Positions 39,176 through 48,985 of a stretch of DNA of 64,000 nucleotides are shown here, in pieces. The notes below the pieces were generated by a model, which saw only the letters and a list, made by a program, of their open reading frames with translations, had not been told where the DNA came from and ran no database searches. The first letter of the stretch is position 1. Each line of letters starts with the position of its first letter. Source of the DNA: Methyloceanibacter stevinii (GTDB lineage Bacteria > Pseudomonadota > Alphaproteobacteria > Rhizobiales > Methyloligellaceae); NCBI RefSeq assembly GCF_001723355.1, contig NZ_LPWE01000011.1, forward strand, positions 310,001 to 374,000, written 5' to 3'. The translations under genes were made by a program, and so were the position numbers.

Positions 39176-41247
39176 CTATCGTCCCAATGTTTTCTTCGCG
39201 GCCTCGGCGACTTTTTCGGGCGTGAAGCCGAAATGCTCCGAGACGACCTTGAGCGGCGCCGACAGGCCGAACGTGTTCATGCCGAGCACGATGCCCTCGG
39301 GGCCGGCGTACCGATCCCAGCCAAGCGGGGAGGCCTCCTCGACGGTGACGCGCGCGGTGATCTCCGGCGGCAGAACCGAGCGCTTGTAGTCGTCGCTTTG
39401 GTCCTCGAACATTTCGCGGCAGGGCATCGACACGACGCGGGCCTTGATGCCGTCCTTGGCCAGAATATCCCGCGCTTCAACGCAAAGCGCCACTTCGCTG
39501 CCCGTGCGATCAGGATGACGTCCGGCTTGCCGCCGTCCGCGTCCACCAGCACATAGGCGCCTTTGGCAAGGCCCGAGGCGGGCGCCATCGTGGAACGGTC
39601 GAACGTCGGAACGGCCTGCCGCGTGAGGACCAATGCCACCGGGCGGCTCTTGTGCGGCATCATCAGGCGATAGGCTTCCACGGTCTCGTTGGCATCCGCC
39701 GGCCGGATCACGACGAGCCCCGGCATGGCGCGCAGAGAAGCCAGTTGCTCGACCGGCTGATGAGTCGGGCCGTCTTGCCCGAGGCTGATGGAATCGTGCG
39801 TCCAGATATGGAGCACGGGAATATCCATCAGCGAGGAAAGGCGGATCGACCCGCGCGCATAGTCCGTGAAGATCAGGTAGCAGGAATCGTAGGCCCGCAA
39901 GCCCGAAAGCACCATGCCGTTGACGACGGCGCACATGCCATGCTCGCGGATGCCGTAGCGCATGTTGTGGCCGGCATAGTCGCCGAGTTCGCCATAGGCT
40001 TGGAAGTCGCCGGCATCCGGATAGTCGAGAATAACCTTCGTGCTGCCAGCCACGTCCGCGGCGCCACCCAACACCCAGGGGACCTTGGCGGCGATGGCGT
40101 TCAGGACCTTGCCGGAAGCCTGCCGCGTCGCGATCCCGGTAGCGTCTGCATCGAAGCTCGGAATGTCCGCGTCCCAGTCCTCCGGCAGTTCCCGGTCGCG
40201 GATCAACTCGATCTGCTTGGCTTGGTCGGGATGGGCGCGGGCGTAGTCGGCGAACAGGGCCTCCCATTTGGCGCGCAGGTCCCCACCGCGGCTTCCCATT
40301 TGAGAGGCGAAGTGTTCGCGCACGCCATCCGGCACCACGAAGAACTTGTCGGGATCAAAGCCGAAGAACTCCTTGGTCCGGCGCACTTCGTCGGGACCCA
40401 ACGGTTCGCCGTGGGCGGCGGGTGTGTCGTGCTTGCCGGGAGAGCCGTAGCCGATATGGCTGTGGATGATGATAATCGTCGGCTTGTCGTCCGTCGCCAG
40501 AAAGGCATTCAAGGCGCCGGCCAGTTCGCCGAGATCATTCGCGTCGGATACACGCACGACATTCCAGCCATAGGCGTCGAAGCGCTTGGCCACATCCTCC
40601 GTGAACGTGATGTTGGCGTGGCCGTCGATGGTCACGTTGTTGTTGTCGAAGATCCAGCACAGATTGGACAGCTTCAGATGTCCGGCGAGGGACGCCGCCT
40701 CGCTGCCGACGCCCTCCATCAGGCAGCCTTCGCCGCACAGCGCATAGACATTGTAATCGAAGAGCTCGAAATCGGGCTTGTTGTAGGTCGCGCCCAGCCA
40801 TTTGCCGGCGATGGCCATGCCGACGCTGGTGGCGACGCCCTGGCCGAGCGGTCCCGTGGTCGATTCCACGCCGGTCGTCCAGCCATATTCGGGGTGACCC
40901 GGGCAGCGGCTGCCTTCCTCGCGGAAGCTCTTGATATCGTCGAGCGTAATGGCCGCGCCATCGTGGCTTTGGTAGCCGATGTCCGCCGCTTCGATCCCCG
41001 CCAGATGGATCAGGCTGTAAAGCAGCATCGAGGCGTGGCCCGCCGACAGGACGAAGCGGTCACGGTTGATCCAATGGGGCGATTTGGGGTCGTAGCGGAG
41101 AAACTGCTGCCACAGCGTATAGGCGACGGGCGCCGCGTCCATGACCGTGCCCGGATGTCCGGAATTGGCCTTCTGGATGGCGTCGATCGACAGAGTTCGG
41201 ATCGTGTTGATCGCCAGCTCGTCGATCTTGTCTTGAGTCTGCGCCAC
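39176..41247 (-). CDS. tkt: transketolase (one frameshift)
   Basis: Transketolase moves two-carbon units between sugar phosphates using thiamine diphosphate. Motifs are KANSGHPGTVMDAAPVAYTLW, LSAGHASMLLYSLIHLAG, LGQGVATSVGMAIA, the cofactor segment CGEGCLMEGVGSEAASLAGHL, IREHGMCAVVNGM and THDSISLGQDGPTHQPVEQLA. The frame breaks near 39505; one base restores LIATGSEVALCVEARDIL. The start is GTG 41247 with AGGAGG 10 bp upstream, giving about 690 aa. The usual GDG of the cofactor motif reads GEG here. It begins the minus-strand block tkt-gnd-zwf-HAD-tal-pgi. Confidence 0.95.
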
Positions 41248-41574
41248 GGTGCCCGAACCTCCTACGCTTCTCATGCTCAAGCCTTCAGGTGCGCGAAGGC
41301 GTCCGTCAAAGTCACAAACGCGAATGACAGGCCGGTGAAAGTCTCCGTTCACCGCGTGCGCCAGCCTGATAAGCCGATGGCGGCTCCGAGGAGACCGGAG
41401 CCAGTACGCACAGTGTCCGTGTCTGGCGTTTCGATCAAGTCTTAGAACTGACGCATGAGTCTTGTACGCGATAATTTTGCACAATGTCTTAGGAAGCCTG
41501 GAGCATGGTAAGCGGATCGCGCATCATGCAGGCTCTTCAGTCGACCAGGCGGGCTTGGACGAGGAGGGCGGCCT
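41248..41574. other. 327-bp divergent intergenic region, tkt / P-type ATPase
   Basis: No gene is supported. It holds the tkt Shine-Dalgarno (41258-41263 on the minus strand) and the ATPase ribosome site GAGGAGGG. I see no clear operator or hairpin. Confidence 0.55.
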
Positions 41575-44121
41575 ATGGCGGATGCGACAGCCGATTCAAC
41601 GGCAGATGCGAATTCCCACGCGAAGACGCAATCCGGCTCCGGCATTGAGTCCGCCACTGTTAACCAATCCGACTTGGCCAAGCTCGATATTGCCAAACTC
41701 GAGCTGAAACTCGGCACCTCGCCCGAGACGGGGCTGAGCAAGGCCGAAGCCGATAAGCGGCTCGCGCAGTACGGCGCCAACGAGATCTCCGAAAAGACAA
41801 CAAACCCGTTCCTGAAGTTCCTGTCCTACTTCTGGGGTCCGATCCCTTGGATGATCGAGGCCGCGGCCATTCTTTCCGGTATCGTCCATCACTGGTCCGA
41901 CTTCGTCATTATCATGGTGCTGCTTCTCGCCAACGCCATCGTTGGCTTCTGGGAGGAGTATCAGGCCGGCAACGCCATCGCCGCGCTGAAGGCCAAGCTC
42001 GCACCACATGCGCGCGTCAAGCGCGACGGCGCCTGGTCGGACGTAGCCGCGCGCCTTCTCGTGCCGGGCGATATCGTCCGTTTGCGTCTCGGTGACATCG
42101 TCCCGGCCGATTCCCGCTCGCTCGGCCCCGACGCCGTTGAGGTCGACCAGGCCGCGCTCACAGGCGAGTCCTTGCCCGTGTCGAAGGGCAGCGGCGACGT
42201 TCTCTATTCGGGCGCGATCCTGCGTCAGGGCGAAGCCGATGCGCTCGTCTATGCCACGGGCGGGGAGACGTTCTTCGGCAAGACCGCCGCACTCGTGCAG
42301 GAAGCCCATACCACGAGCCATTTCCAAAAGGCGGTGATGAAGATCGGCGATTATTTGATCGTCATCGCCATCGCGCTGGTGACGTTGATCTTCGCCGTCG
42401 CACTGTTCCGGGGCGACGACGTCATGGAGACGCTGCAGTTCGCGCTTGTGCTGACGGTGGCCGCGATACCGGTGGCCATGCCCGCCGTGCTGTCGGTGAC
42501 CATGGCCGTCGGCGCCCGCCGGCTTGCGGCACGGCAGGCCATCGTCAGCAGGCTCGCGGCCATCGAGGAACTCGCCGGCGTCGACGTTCTGTGTTCGGAC
42601 AAGACAGGCACGCTAACCCAGAACAAGTTGACCCTCGGTGATCCCGTCTCGGTCGGTGGTGAAAGCCAAGACGATCTCGTTCTCGACGGGGCGCTCGCGT
42701 CCCGAGCCGAAGACCAGGACACGATCGACATGGCGGTCATCGCGGGCGTGAAGGATGCGGCCGAGCTCAAGGACTATACCGTCGGCCACTATCAGCCCTT
42801 CGACCCGGTGCACAAGCGCACCGAAGCGACGGTCGCCGACAAGAGCGACAAGACGTTCAAGGTCACCAAGGGTGCCGTCCAGGTGATCCTCGCGCTGTCG
42901 AAGAACGCGGACACCGTCAAAGAGGATGTCGACAAGACGACAGATGCGTTGGCGAAGCGCGGCTACCGGGCGCTCGGCGTGGCGAAAGCCTCCGATGGTG
43001 GCGACTGGGAGTTCCTCGGCGTACTGCCGCTCTACGATCCGCCGCGCCCGTCCTCGAAGGACATGATTGCGCAAGCCGAGGCACTCGGCATCGACGTGAA
43101 GATGATCACGGGTGATCAGCTTGCCATCGCCAAGGAGATCGCGAGCCAGCTCGGCCTTGGCACGGGCATTCTCGATGCCAGCCAGTTCGGCGACACCAAG
43201 GCCCACGAAACATCCAAGCTGGATCACGACATCGAGACGGCGGATGGCTTCGCGCAAGTGTTCCCGGAACACAAGTTTCACATCATCGATGTCCTGCAGA
43301 AGCACGGCCATATCGTCGGTATGACCGGTGACGGCGTGAACGACGCGCCGTCGCTGAAGAAAGCGGACTGCGGGATCGCGGTTTCAGGTGCCACCGACGC
43401 GGCCCGCGCCGCGGCGGCCATCGTACTGTTGACGCCGGGCCTGACGGTTATCGTCGATGCGGTTCAGGAAGCGCGGAAGATTTTTCAGCGTATGAACAGC
43501 TATGCGATCTACCGCATCGCGGAGACGATCCGCGTGCTGCTGTTCATGACGCTCTCGATCATCGTCTCAATTTTTATCCGGGTCACCGCGATCATGATCG
43601 TGCTGCTGGCGCTGCTGAACGACGGCGCGATCCTCTCGATCGCCTACGACAACGTGAAACCGTCGCCGAAGCCCGAAGCGTGGAACATGCGGCGCGTGCT
43701 GGGCGTCTCGACCCTGCTTGGGCTCGCCGGCGTCGCTGCGTCCTTCGGCATGTTCTATATCGGCGAAGAGGTCTTGAAGCTGGACCGCGAAGTAGTTCAG
43801 ACGCTGATGTATCTGAAGCTCTCGGTGGCGGGGCACCTGAACATCTTCGTCACGCGCACGCGCGGACCGTTCTGGTCGATCGCCCCGGCGAAGATCCTCT
43901 TGATCGCCGTGTTCGGCACCCAGGCCTTGGCGACGATCATCGCGGTATCGGGACTGTTGATGCCGGCCATCAGCTGGGAACTCGCCGCGATCGTCTGGGG
44001 CTATGCGCTCGTCTGGTTCCTGTTCAACGACCAGGTGAAGCTGCTCGCCTACCGCATCTTCGATCCCGCGGCCAAGCCCGTGATCGATCAGCGCAAGACA
44101 GCCGCACCCGCCGCCGCGTAG
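41575..44121 (+). CDS. plasma-membrane-type (P3A) proton-exporting P-type ATPase
   Basis: The 848-aa protein matches the H+-ATPase group of plants, fungi and some prokaryotes. It has an N-terminal GLSKAEADKRLAQYGANEI segment, FLSYFWGPIPWMIEAAAILS, LTGESLPVSKG, AAIPVAMPAVLSVTMAVGA, CSDKTGTLTQNKLTLGDP (phosphorylation Asp) and MTGDGVNDAPSLKKADCGIAVSGATDAARAAAAIVLL. About ten membrane helices are expected. It would pump protons out and help pH control. The ATG follows GAGGAGGG. The gene is intact over more than 2.5 kb and stands alone between tkt and a DUF4405 gene. Confidence 0.9.
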   Translation: MADATADSTADANSHAKTQSGSGIESATVNQSDLAKLDIAKLELKLGTSPETGLSKAEADKRLAQYGANEISEKTTNPFLKFLSYFWGPIPWMIEAAAILSGIVHHWSDFVIIMVLLLANAIVGFWEEYQAGNAIAALKAKLAPHARVKRDGAWSDVAARLLVPGDIVRLRLGDIVPADSRSLGPDAVEVDQAALTGESLPVSKGSGDVLYSGAILRQGEADALVYATGGETFFGKTAALVQEAHTTSHFQKAVMKIGDYLIVIAIALVTLIFAVALFRGDDVMETLQFALVLTVAAIPVAMPAVLSVTMAVGARRLAARQAIVSRLAAIEELAGVDVLCSDKTGTLTQNKLTLGDPVSVGGESQDDLVLDGALASRAEDQDTIDMAVIAGVKDAAELKDYTVGHYQPFDPVHKRTEATVADKSDKTFKVTKGAVQVILALSKNADTVKEDVDKTTDALAKRGYRALGVAKASDGGDWEFLGVLPLYDPPRPSSKDMIAQAEALGIDVKMITGDQLAIAKEIASQLGLGTGILDASQFGDTKAHETSKLDHDIETADGFAQVFPEHKFHIIDVLQKHGHIVGMTGDGVNDAPSLKKADCGIAVSGATDAARAAAAIVLLTPGLTVIVDAVQEARKIFQRMNSYAIYRIAETIRVLLFMTLSIIVSIFIRVTAIMIVLLALLNDGAILSIAYDNVKPSPKPEAWNMRRVLGVSTLLGLAGVAASFGMFYIGEEVLKLDREVVQTLMYLKLSVAGHLNIFVTRTRGPFWSIAPAKILLIAVFGTQALATIIAVSGLLMPAISWELAAIVWGYALVWFLFNDQVKLLAYRIFDPAAKPVIDQRKTAAPAAA

Positions 44122-44148
44122 GACAGGCGCACGTCTCACCTAGGCGTG

Positions 44149-44649
44149 CTACTCGCGTTTGGCTTCGACGATGGTCATGAGCGCGGCCATTGGCGGGCGG
44201 CCTGAGTCGGCCGCAATCTCCGACACGCTGAGATCTGTCGACAGAACGACGAAGCCCTTTTGTTCGAGGATGTCGGCAACGCTGTCTGCGGGCAGTTCCA
44301 GGACGCGCGCAAGATCCTCGAGTTTCGCCTTCTCCAGAGATTGGAACAGAACGGGCATCGGATTCTCGCGCCCGGAGAGCGCCGCGGGCACGACAAAGGC
44401 CGCAGCGACGACCGCCGCGACGGCGACCGGGGCGATGATCGTGCCGCGCCGGAAATACGTCTTCATGCCACCCCAATTCCGGACGATATGCAGGCCGATG
44501 GCGACAATGAAGATCACCGCGAGCCATTCGTGCAACTCTTTCACGAGGTCCTCGCCGATACCAAAAAACATGGCGAGGCCGGAGCCCGCCACGACAAGGA
44601 ACAGAGCCGCGGAGATCGCGGTGATGTAGTTCTTCAACGTATCGCTCAT
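44149..44649 (-). CDS. DUF4405-like small membrane protein
   Basis: From MSDTLKNYITAISAALFLVVAGSGLAMFF the protein has three or so helices with conserved-type His residues in KELHEWLAVIFIVAIGLHIVRNW, the pattern of DUF4405/cytochrome b561-like proteins. The C-terminal part is soluble (LARVLELPADSVADILEQKGF). 166 aa. Heme binding is possible but not shown. The ATG at 44649 overlaps the stop of the upstream 53-aa gene, so the pair is coupled. It faces the ATPase gene convergently. Confidence 0.65.
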   Translation of the reverse strand: MSDTLKNYITAISAALFLVVAGSGLAMFFGIGEDLVKELHEWLAVIFIVAIGLHIVRNWGGMKTYFRRGTIIAPVAVAAVVAAAFVVPAALSGRENPMPVLFQSLEKAKLEDLARVLELPADSVADILEQKGFVVLSTDLSVSEIAADSGRPPMAALMTIVEAKRE

Positions 44650-44807
44650 CTCGTCTTTCTCGTTCTTTCGTGCATTCGCTTCTCGGCGCCGTCCGCCAAG
44701 GCCCGGCGCGTCCGCTGCCACGCAGGCGAGAGGACCGGCCAAAGGACGCCGATCGTCAGCGCGGCGGCGAAGAGGCGGAGGGCCGCAATTGTGAACTCGA
44801 TCTGCAT
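44646..44807 (-). CDS. 53-aa membrane protein coupled to the DUF4405 gene
   Basis: ATG 44807 gives MQIEFTIAALRLFAAALTIGVLWPVLSPAWQRTRR followed by a basic tail. One membrane helix is likely, with the positive tail inside. Its stop overlaps the DUF4405 start (ATGA), a sign of a real coupled gene. No family recognised. Confidence 0.5.
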   Translation of the reverse strand: MQIEFTIAALRLFAAALTIGVLWPVLSPAWQRTRRALADGAEKRMHERTRKTR

Positions 44808-44888
44808 CGGCAACCCCGGAGGTTGGGTGATCCCTGCATGTCGCGATATTGACAATAAGTGCCGAACTTTGCCGGGTTGGGGCTGGGG

Positions 44889-44929
44889 CGTTTCGGAACG
44901 TTTCCCGCGCCGGAAATTTGTTTCGAAAC
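44889..44929. promoter_or_regulatory. pair of GTTTCGRAAC-type palindromes
   Basis: GTTTCGGAAC (44890-44899) and the perfect palindrome GTTTCGAAAC (44920-44929) lie exactly 30 bp apart, about three helical turns, in the divergent region between the DUF4405 pair and the efflux operon. This spacing suits cooperative binding by a dimeric regulator. The regulator is unknown. Confidence 0.45.
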
Positions 44930-45059
44930 GTTGCTGGGGTGCAAGTTGCTTGGTTTCGTTACAAAATTATCCGGCAACGCGCGCTGCAAGACGCTAATTT
45001 GACACTCGTCACGCGGGCGCACGGTGCACTCGCTTAAGGCCGTGACCCGAAGGAAGTTC

Positions 45060-46366
45060 ATGAACGAAGTCGTGCCCCCTGAGAAGATCAAGCCGGAGGA
45101 CACACCGGAAGACACAAGGGCCGAGCTCGAGTCCGTCTTGGGCCTAGGCAAACCGGCATCGCGCCTTCGCCGGTTTCGTCCTGTCATCATTCTCGGCCTT
45201 GTCGCGGCCGCCGCACTGCTCGCCTACACGCTCATCGGGGGCGGCGGGTCGACGAACGGCGTCAACTACGTGACGGAGCCCGTAACGCGCGGCGACCTCA
45301 CCGTGACCGTTACGGCCACCGGCACGGTTCAGCCGACCAATGACGTCGAGATCTCGAGCGAGCTGTCCGGCATCGTCCGCACCGTCCTCGTTGACTACAA
45401 CAGTGCCGTGACCGAGGGCCAGGTCCTCGCCGAACTCGACACGCAAAAGCTCAAATCCGCCGTCGACAGTTCCAGCGCCAGGCTGCAGGCCGCCAAGGCC
45501 AAGGTAAGCGAAGCGCAAGCCAGCGTGGCGGAGACGCGTCTGGAGTTCGCCCGCAAGGGCAAGCTGGCCAAGACCCGTGCGGGCTCCATCCTCGATCTGG
45601 AAGTGGCCGAGGCCAATCTCAAGCGCGCCCTGGCGTCGGAGGAAAGCGCCAAGGCCGACGTGGCTGCTGCGAGCGCCGATCTCGCCCAGGCCGAGACCGA
45701 CCTGGAAAAGGCACAGATCCTTTCACCCATCACCGGTGTCGTCTTGAGCCGCAATGTCGAACCCGGCCAGACCGTCGCGTCTTCGCTGCAGGCGCCCATT
45801 CTGTTCACCATCGCCGAGGACCTCAAGAAGATGGAGGTCCAGGTGGATGTCGACGAGGCGGATGTCGGTAAGGTTCACGAAGGCCAGAAAGCCCGATTCA
45901 CCGTCGACGCCTATCCCAGCCGGCACTTCGATGCCGAAATTCGGGAGCTCCGTTACGGGTCGGAGGTCGTTCAGGGCGTCGTGACCTACAAGGCCGTACT
46001 GACGACGGACAATTCCGAATTGCTGTTGCGGCCGGGGATGACAGCAACGGCCGAAATCATCGTCGCCGAAGCAACGATGCGTTGACCGTGCCCAATGCGG
46101 CCTTGCGATTCACGCCGCCCAGCACCGAACCGCGCGACCAGCGCAGCTTCCTGCAGAAGCTGATGCCGGGTCCCCCGCGGCTGCGCCGGCCGAGTTCGAC
46201 AGGCCAGCCGGCGGGGCCGGAACGCACCGTCTGGACGCTCAGCGATGGCGCGCCCGAGGCGCGTTCCGTCACCATCGGCGCAACCGACGGCAAGCGCACT
46301 GCGATCGTGAAGGGCGACCTCAGCGTGGACGAGAGTCTGATCGTCGATACGGAGACGGCCAAGTGA
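45060..46366 (+). CDS. periplasmic adaptor (MacA/HlyD-family membrane fusion protein) (one frameshift)
   Basis: The adaptor joins the inner-membrane MacB-type transporter to an outer-membrane channel. It has one N-terminal helix (PVIILGLVAAAALLAYTLI), a lipoyl-like domain (GDLTVTVTATGTVQPTNDVEISSELSGIVRTVLVDYNSAVTEGQVLAELD), an Ala-rich coiled coil, and ILSPITGVVLSRNVEPGQTVASSLQAP. The frame breaks near 46072; one base restores EANDALTVPNAALRF and the C-terminal domain to 46366. About 435 aa. ATG 45060 has AAGGAAG upstream. It overlaps the ATPase gene by 4 bp. Confidence 0.88.
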
Positions 46367-47090
46367 GCACGGACAAGGCCCGCCGCAGCGCTGCGCCGAA
46401 CGTCATCGACCTGCGCAACGTCTCGAAGATCTATGGACACGGCGAGGCCGAGGTGCGGCGCTCGACGGCGTCGACCTGACGATACCCAGCGGCGAATTCG
46501 CGGCGGTCATGGGGCCGTCCGGGTCTGGCAAATCCACGACCATGAACATTATCGGCTGCCTGGATCAGCCGACGTCCGGTAGCTACCTTTTCAACGGCGT
46601 GGAGGTTGGCGGTCTCGACCGCACCCAGCGCGCGCTTCTGCGCCGCAACTATCTCGGCTTCGTATTTCAGGGCTTCAATCTTCTGGCCCGGACCTCCGCC
46701 GTCGAGAATGTCGAACTGCCGTTGATCTATCGCGGCATGCGCCAGGCGGAGCGCCGTCCGCTTGCGATGGACGCCCTCGAGCGTGTCGGCCTTGCGGGAC
46801 GAGCCGGACACACGCCGGCGGAATTGTCGGGCGGTCAGCAGCAGCGCGTCGCCATCGCCAGGGCGATCGTGACGAACCCCGCGGTCCTGCTTGCCGACGA
46901 ACCGACCGGCAATCTCGATACCAAGACGAGCGGTGAGATCATGACCTTGTTGGTTGAGCTCAACCGGTCCCGTGGGATCACGGTGCTCATGGTCACCCAC
47001 GAGCCGGAGATGGCGCGCTATGCCAGCCGTGTTGTCGAGTTCCTCGATGGCCGCATTGCCAGCGACAGCACCGTCCTGAAAGCCGCCTGA
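46363..47090 (+). CDS. MacB-type ABC transporter ATP-binding protein (one frameshift)
   Basis: The nucleotide-binding protein of a tripartite efflux pump. It starts at GTG 46363 overlapping the adaptor stop: VSTDKARRSAAPNVIDLRNVSKIYGHGEAEV. The frame breaks near 46457 (gtgcgg-cgctc); one G gives VRALDGVDLTIPSGEF. Walker A GPSGSGKST, Q-loop FVFQGFNLL, signature LSGGQQQRVAIARAI, Walker B VLLADEPTGNLD and the H-loop VTHEPEMA are all present. About 242 aa. The stop overlaps the permease ATG. Confidence 0.92.
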
Positions 47091-48295
47091 TGTTCTACGA
47101 GACCCTGAAGCTTGCGGTTCAGGCGATCCGGCGCAACGCCTTGCGCTCGTTCCTGACGCTGCTGGGTATCGTCATCGGCGTCAGCGCCGTCATCGCCATG
47201 GTCACGATCGGCAACGGCACGACGGCCAAGGTCAAGGAAGAGATGGCCAAGCTCGGCACGAACGTCCTGTTCGTCCGTCCCGGGCAGTGGGGGCCGGGAC
47301 GGTCGAGCGCGACGGCGAAGCCGTTCAATGCGCGCGATATCATCGAGATGCGCGAGCAATTGCGTGGCGTCCGCGCCGTCGCGCCGTTGGCGCAGCAGTC
47401 CGTAACCGTCGTCTACGGCAATGAGAGCCGGAGCACCGGCACGATCGGAACCGACGCAAGCTATGTGGTTGCGCAAGATTGGAATCTCGCGGAGGGCCGG
47501 AATTTTCTCGATAGCGAGACACGCAGTGGCCAGGCCGTCTGCATTCTCGGCAAAACGGTGCAGGACGAGCTGTTTGGCGGCGAAGACGTAATCGGCAAAC
47601 GCATCCGCTTGAGTAATGTCTCCTGCGAGGTGATCGGCGTGCTGGAGTCCAAGGGTGAATCCGGTTTCGGCAACGATCGCGACGATGTGGTTCTGATCCC
47701 GCTTCGCGCGTATCAACGCCGGATCGCCGGCAATACCGACATCAACCGGATCACGGTCTCGGCGGAAGACGGCGCCGATACATCGAAGGTTCAGGCGGAC
47801 ATCGAACGGCTGCTCAGGGAACGGCGCGGCATCTCCGCCGGAAAAGAGGACGATTTCGGTGTCGCGGACATGAAACAGATCGCCGACACGCAAGCGGCGA
47901 CCACCGGCGTCCTGACCATGCTGCTTGGCGCCGTGGCCGGCGTCAGCCTGCTGGTCGGCGGCATCGGCATCATGAACATCATGCTCGTCTCCGTAACCGA
48001 GCGGACGCGCGAAATCGGTATCCGGCTGGCGATCGGCGCGCAGGAAAGCCAGGTGCTGATGCAGTTCCTGGTGGAGGCGGTCGTGCTGTCGCTGTTCGGC
48101 GGCGTGGTCGGCGTCCTATTGGGGCTTGGGCTTGCGGGCGCGGCCTCCGCCGGCATGGCCATCCCCTTCGTCTTCGATCCGGGGATCGTGCTGATCGCCT
48201 TTGCCTTCTCGGCTCTGATCGGCGTGGTGTTCGGCTACTTCCCGGCGCGCCGCGCCGCACAACTCGATCCGATCGATGCGCTCCGGCACGAGTAG
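47090..48295 (+). CDS. MacB-type ABC transporter permease
   Basis: This 401-aa permease has the four-helix MacB/FtsX layout: an N-terminal helix (LRSFLTLLGIVIGVSAVIAMVTIGNGT), a large periplasmic domain with MacB_PCD-like VRAVAPLAQQSVTVVYG and VCILGKTVQDELFG, then three C-terminal helices with GGIGIMNIMLVSVTERTREIGIRLAIGA. The final PARRAAQLDPIDALRHE is the standard end of this family. It overlaps the ATPase gene (TGATG). The pump may export peptides, macrolide-like compounds or lipids; cargo unknown. Confidence 0.94.
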   Translation: MFYETLKLAVQAIRRNALRSFLTLLGIVIGVSAVIAMVTIGNGTTAKVKEEMAKLGTNVLFVRPGQWGPGRSSATAKPFNARDIIEMREQLRGVRAVAPLAQQSVTVVYGNESRSTGTIGTDASYVVAQDWNLAEGRNFLDSETRSGQAVCILGKTVQDELFGGEDVIGKRIRLSNVSCEVIGVLESKGESGFGNDRDDVVLIPLRAYQRRIAGNTDINRITVSAEDGADTSKVQADIERLLRERRGISAGKEDDFGVADMKQIADTQAATTGVLTMLLGAVAGVSLLVGGIGIMNIMLVSVTERTREIGIRLAIGAQESQVLMQFLVEAVVLSLFGGVVGVLLGLGLAGAASAGMAIPFVFDPGIVLIAFAFSALIGVVFGYFPARRAAQLDPIDALRHE

Positions 48296-48297
48296 CG

Positions 48298-48666
48298 CTA
48301 GGAGGCTTGCGTGATCCAGAGCCGGGCCTGGGCCGCCTCGGCAAGCGGGTAGACGCGGACCGAACTCGGCAGGAAGACGCCGAAGATCTTCACCGCGCCC
48401 GAGATCCACTCGATGTCGGTGATGACGGCAATGCGGTCCCACTTGGTGAAGTGCTCCATGCCTGTCTTGAAGTCCTCCCAGGCCGCGCCGGCCTCGTAGC
48501 CGGTGAAGTCGGGCGCGACCTCGTACAGCATGCGGACCTTGTCGTGGGATTGAAGCGCTTTCTCCACCGCCGGAATCAGCACGTCATCGTAGTCCTGCCG
48601 CGAGACATTGCCGTGGCAGGCAATGGCCACGACGTTGCTCGGGAAGCCTTTGAGTAGCGCGATCAT
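48298..48666 (-). CDS. SpoIIAA-like (STAS-fold) protein
   Basis: The 122-aa protein begins MIALLKGFPSNVVAIACHGNVSRQDYDDVLIPAVEKALQSHDKVRMLYEV and includes WEDFKTGMEHFTKWDRIAVITDIEWI and VRVYPLAEAAQARLWI. This is the SpoIIAA-like/STAS fold found in many proteobacterial stress loci, often of unknown partner. ATG 48666 has AGGGAG upstream; longer in-frame extension is unlikely. It converges on the MacB permease gene, ending 2 bp from it. Confidence 0.8.
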   Translation of the reverse strand: MIALLKGFPSNVVAIACHGNVSRQDYDDVLIPAVEKALQSHDKVRMLYEVAPDFTGYEAGAAWEDFKTGMEHFTKWDRIAVITDIEWISGAVKIFGVFLPSSVRVYPLAEAAQARLWITQAS

Positions 48667-48697
48667 GAAGCGCTCCCTGTATCTGGAGGACTGATCC

Positions 48698-48985
48698 TCA
48701 AGGACCCTTGGAAACGCACGTCTCGTCGCCGGCGTTCCACGTGCAGCCGAAACTGCTCGTATTGCAGGTCGACTCGCCGAGATGATTGGAGCAGGGGTCC
48801 GATGCCGGGGCAGGACCGGGGAGGCAACCTTTGTTGTTGGCCGCGTCGTACCAGCATTCGGGCTGAGACGCGCACATGGCGGAGTCGCGGATGGCTTGGC
48901 AGCGGATCTCCTCGGCTTGGGCGGCGGTCCCGCAAAGGGTGAGCGCGACGACAGCGATGCCGAAAGCAATAAAACCCGATCGCAT
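48698..48985 (-). CDS. small secreted protein with two Cys-rich repeats
   Basis: A clear signal peptide (FIAFGIAVVALTLCGTAAQA) is followed by a 71-residue mature part made of two matching units: CQAIRDSAMCASQPECWYD with a last Cys in NNKGC, and CSNHLGESTCNTSSFGCTW with a last Cys in DETC. Each has four Cys at near-equal spacing (9, 6-7, 9-10) and an aromatic Trp just after the third Cys. It recalls PSI-like mini-domains. Four disulfides are likely. No function known. Confidence 0.65.
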   Translation of the reverse strand: MRSGFIAFGIAVVALTLCGTAAQAEEIRCQAIRDSAMCASQPECWYDAANNKGCLPGPAPASDPCSNHLGESTCNTSSFGCTWNAGDETCVSKGP

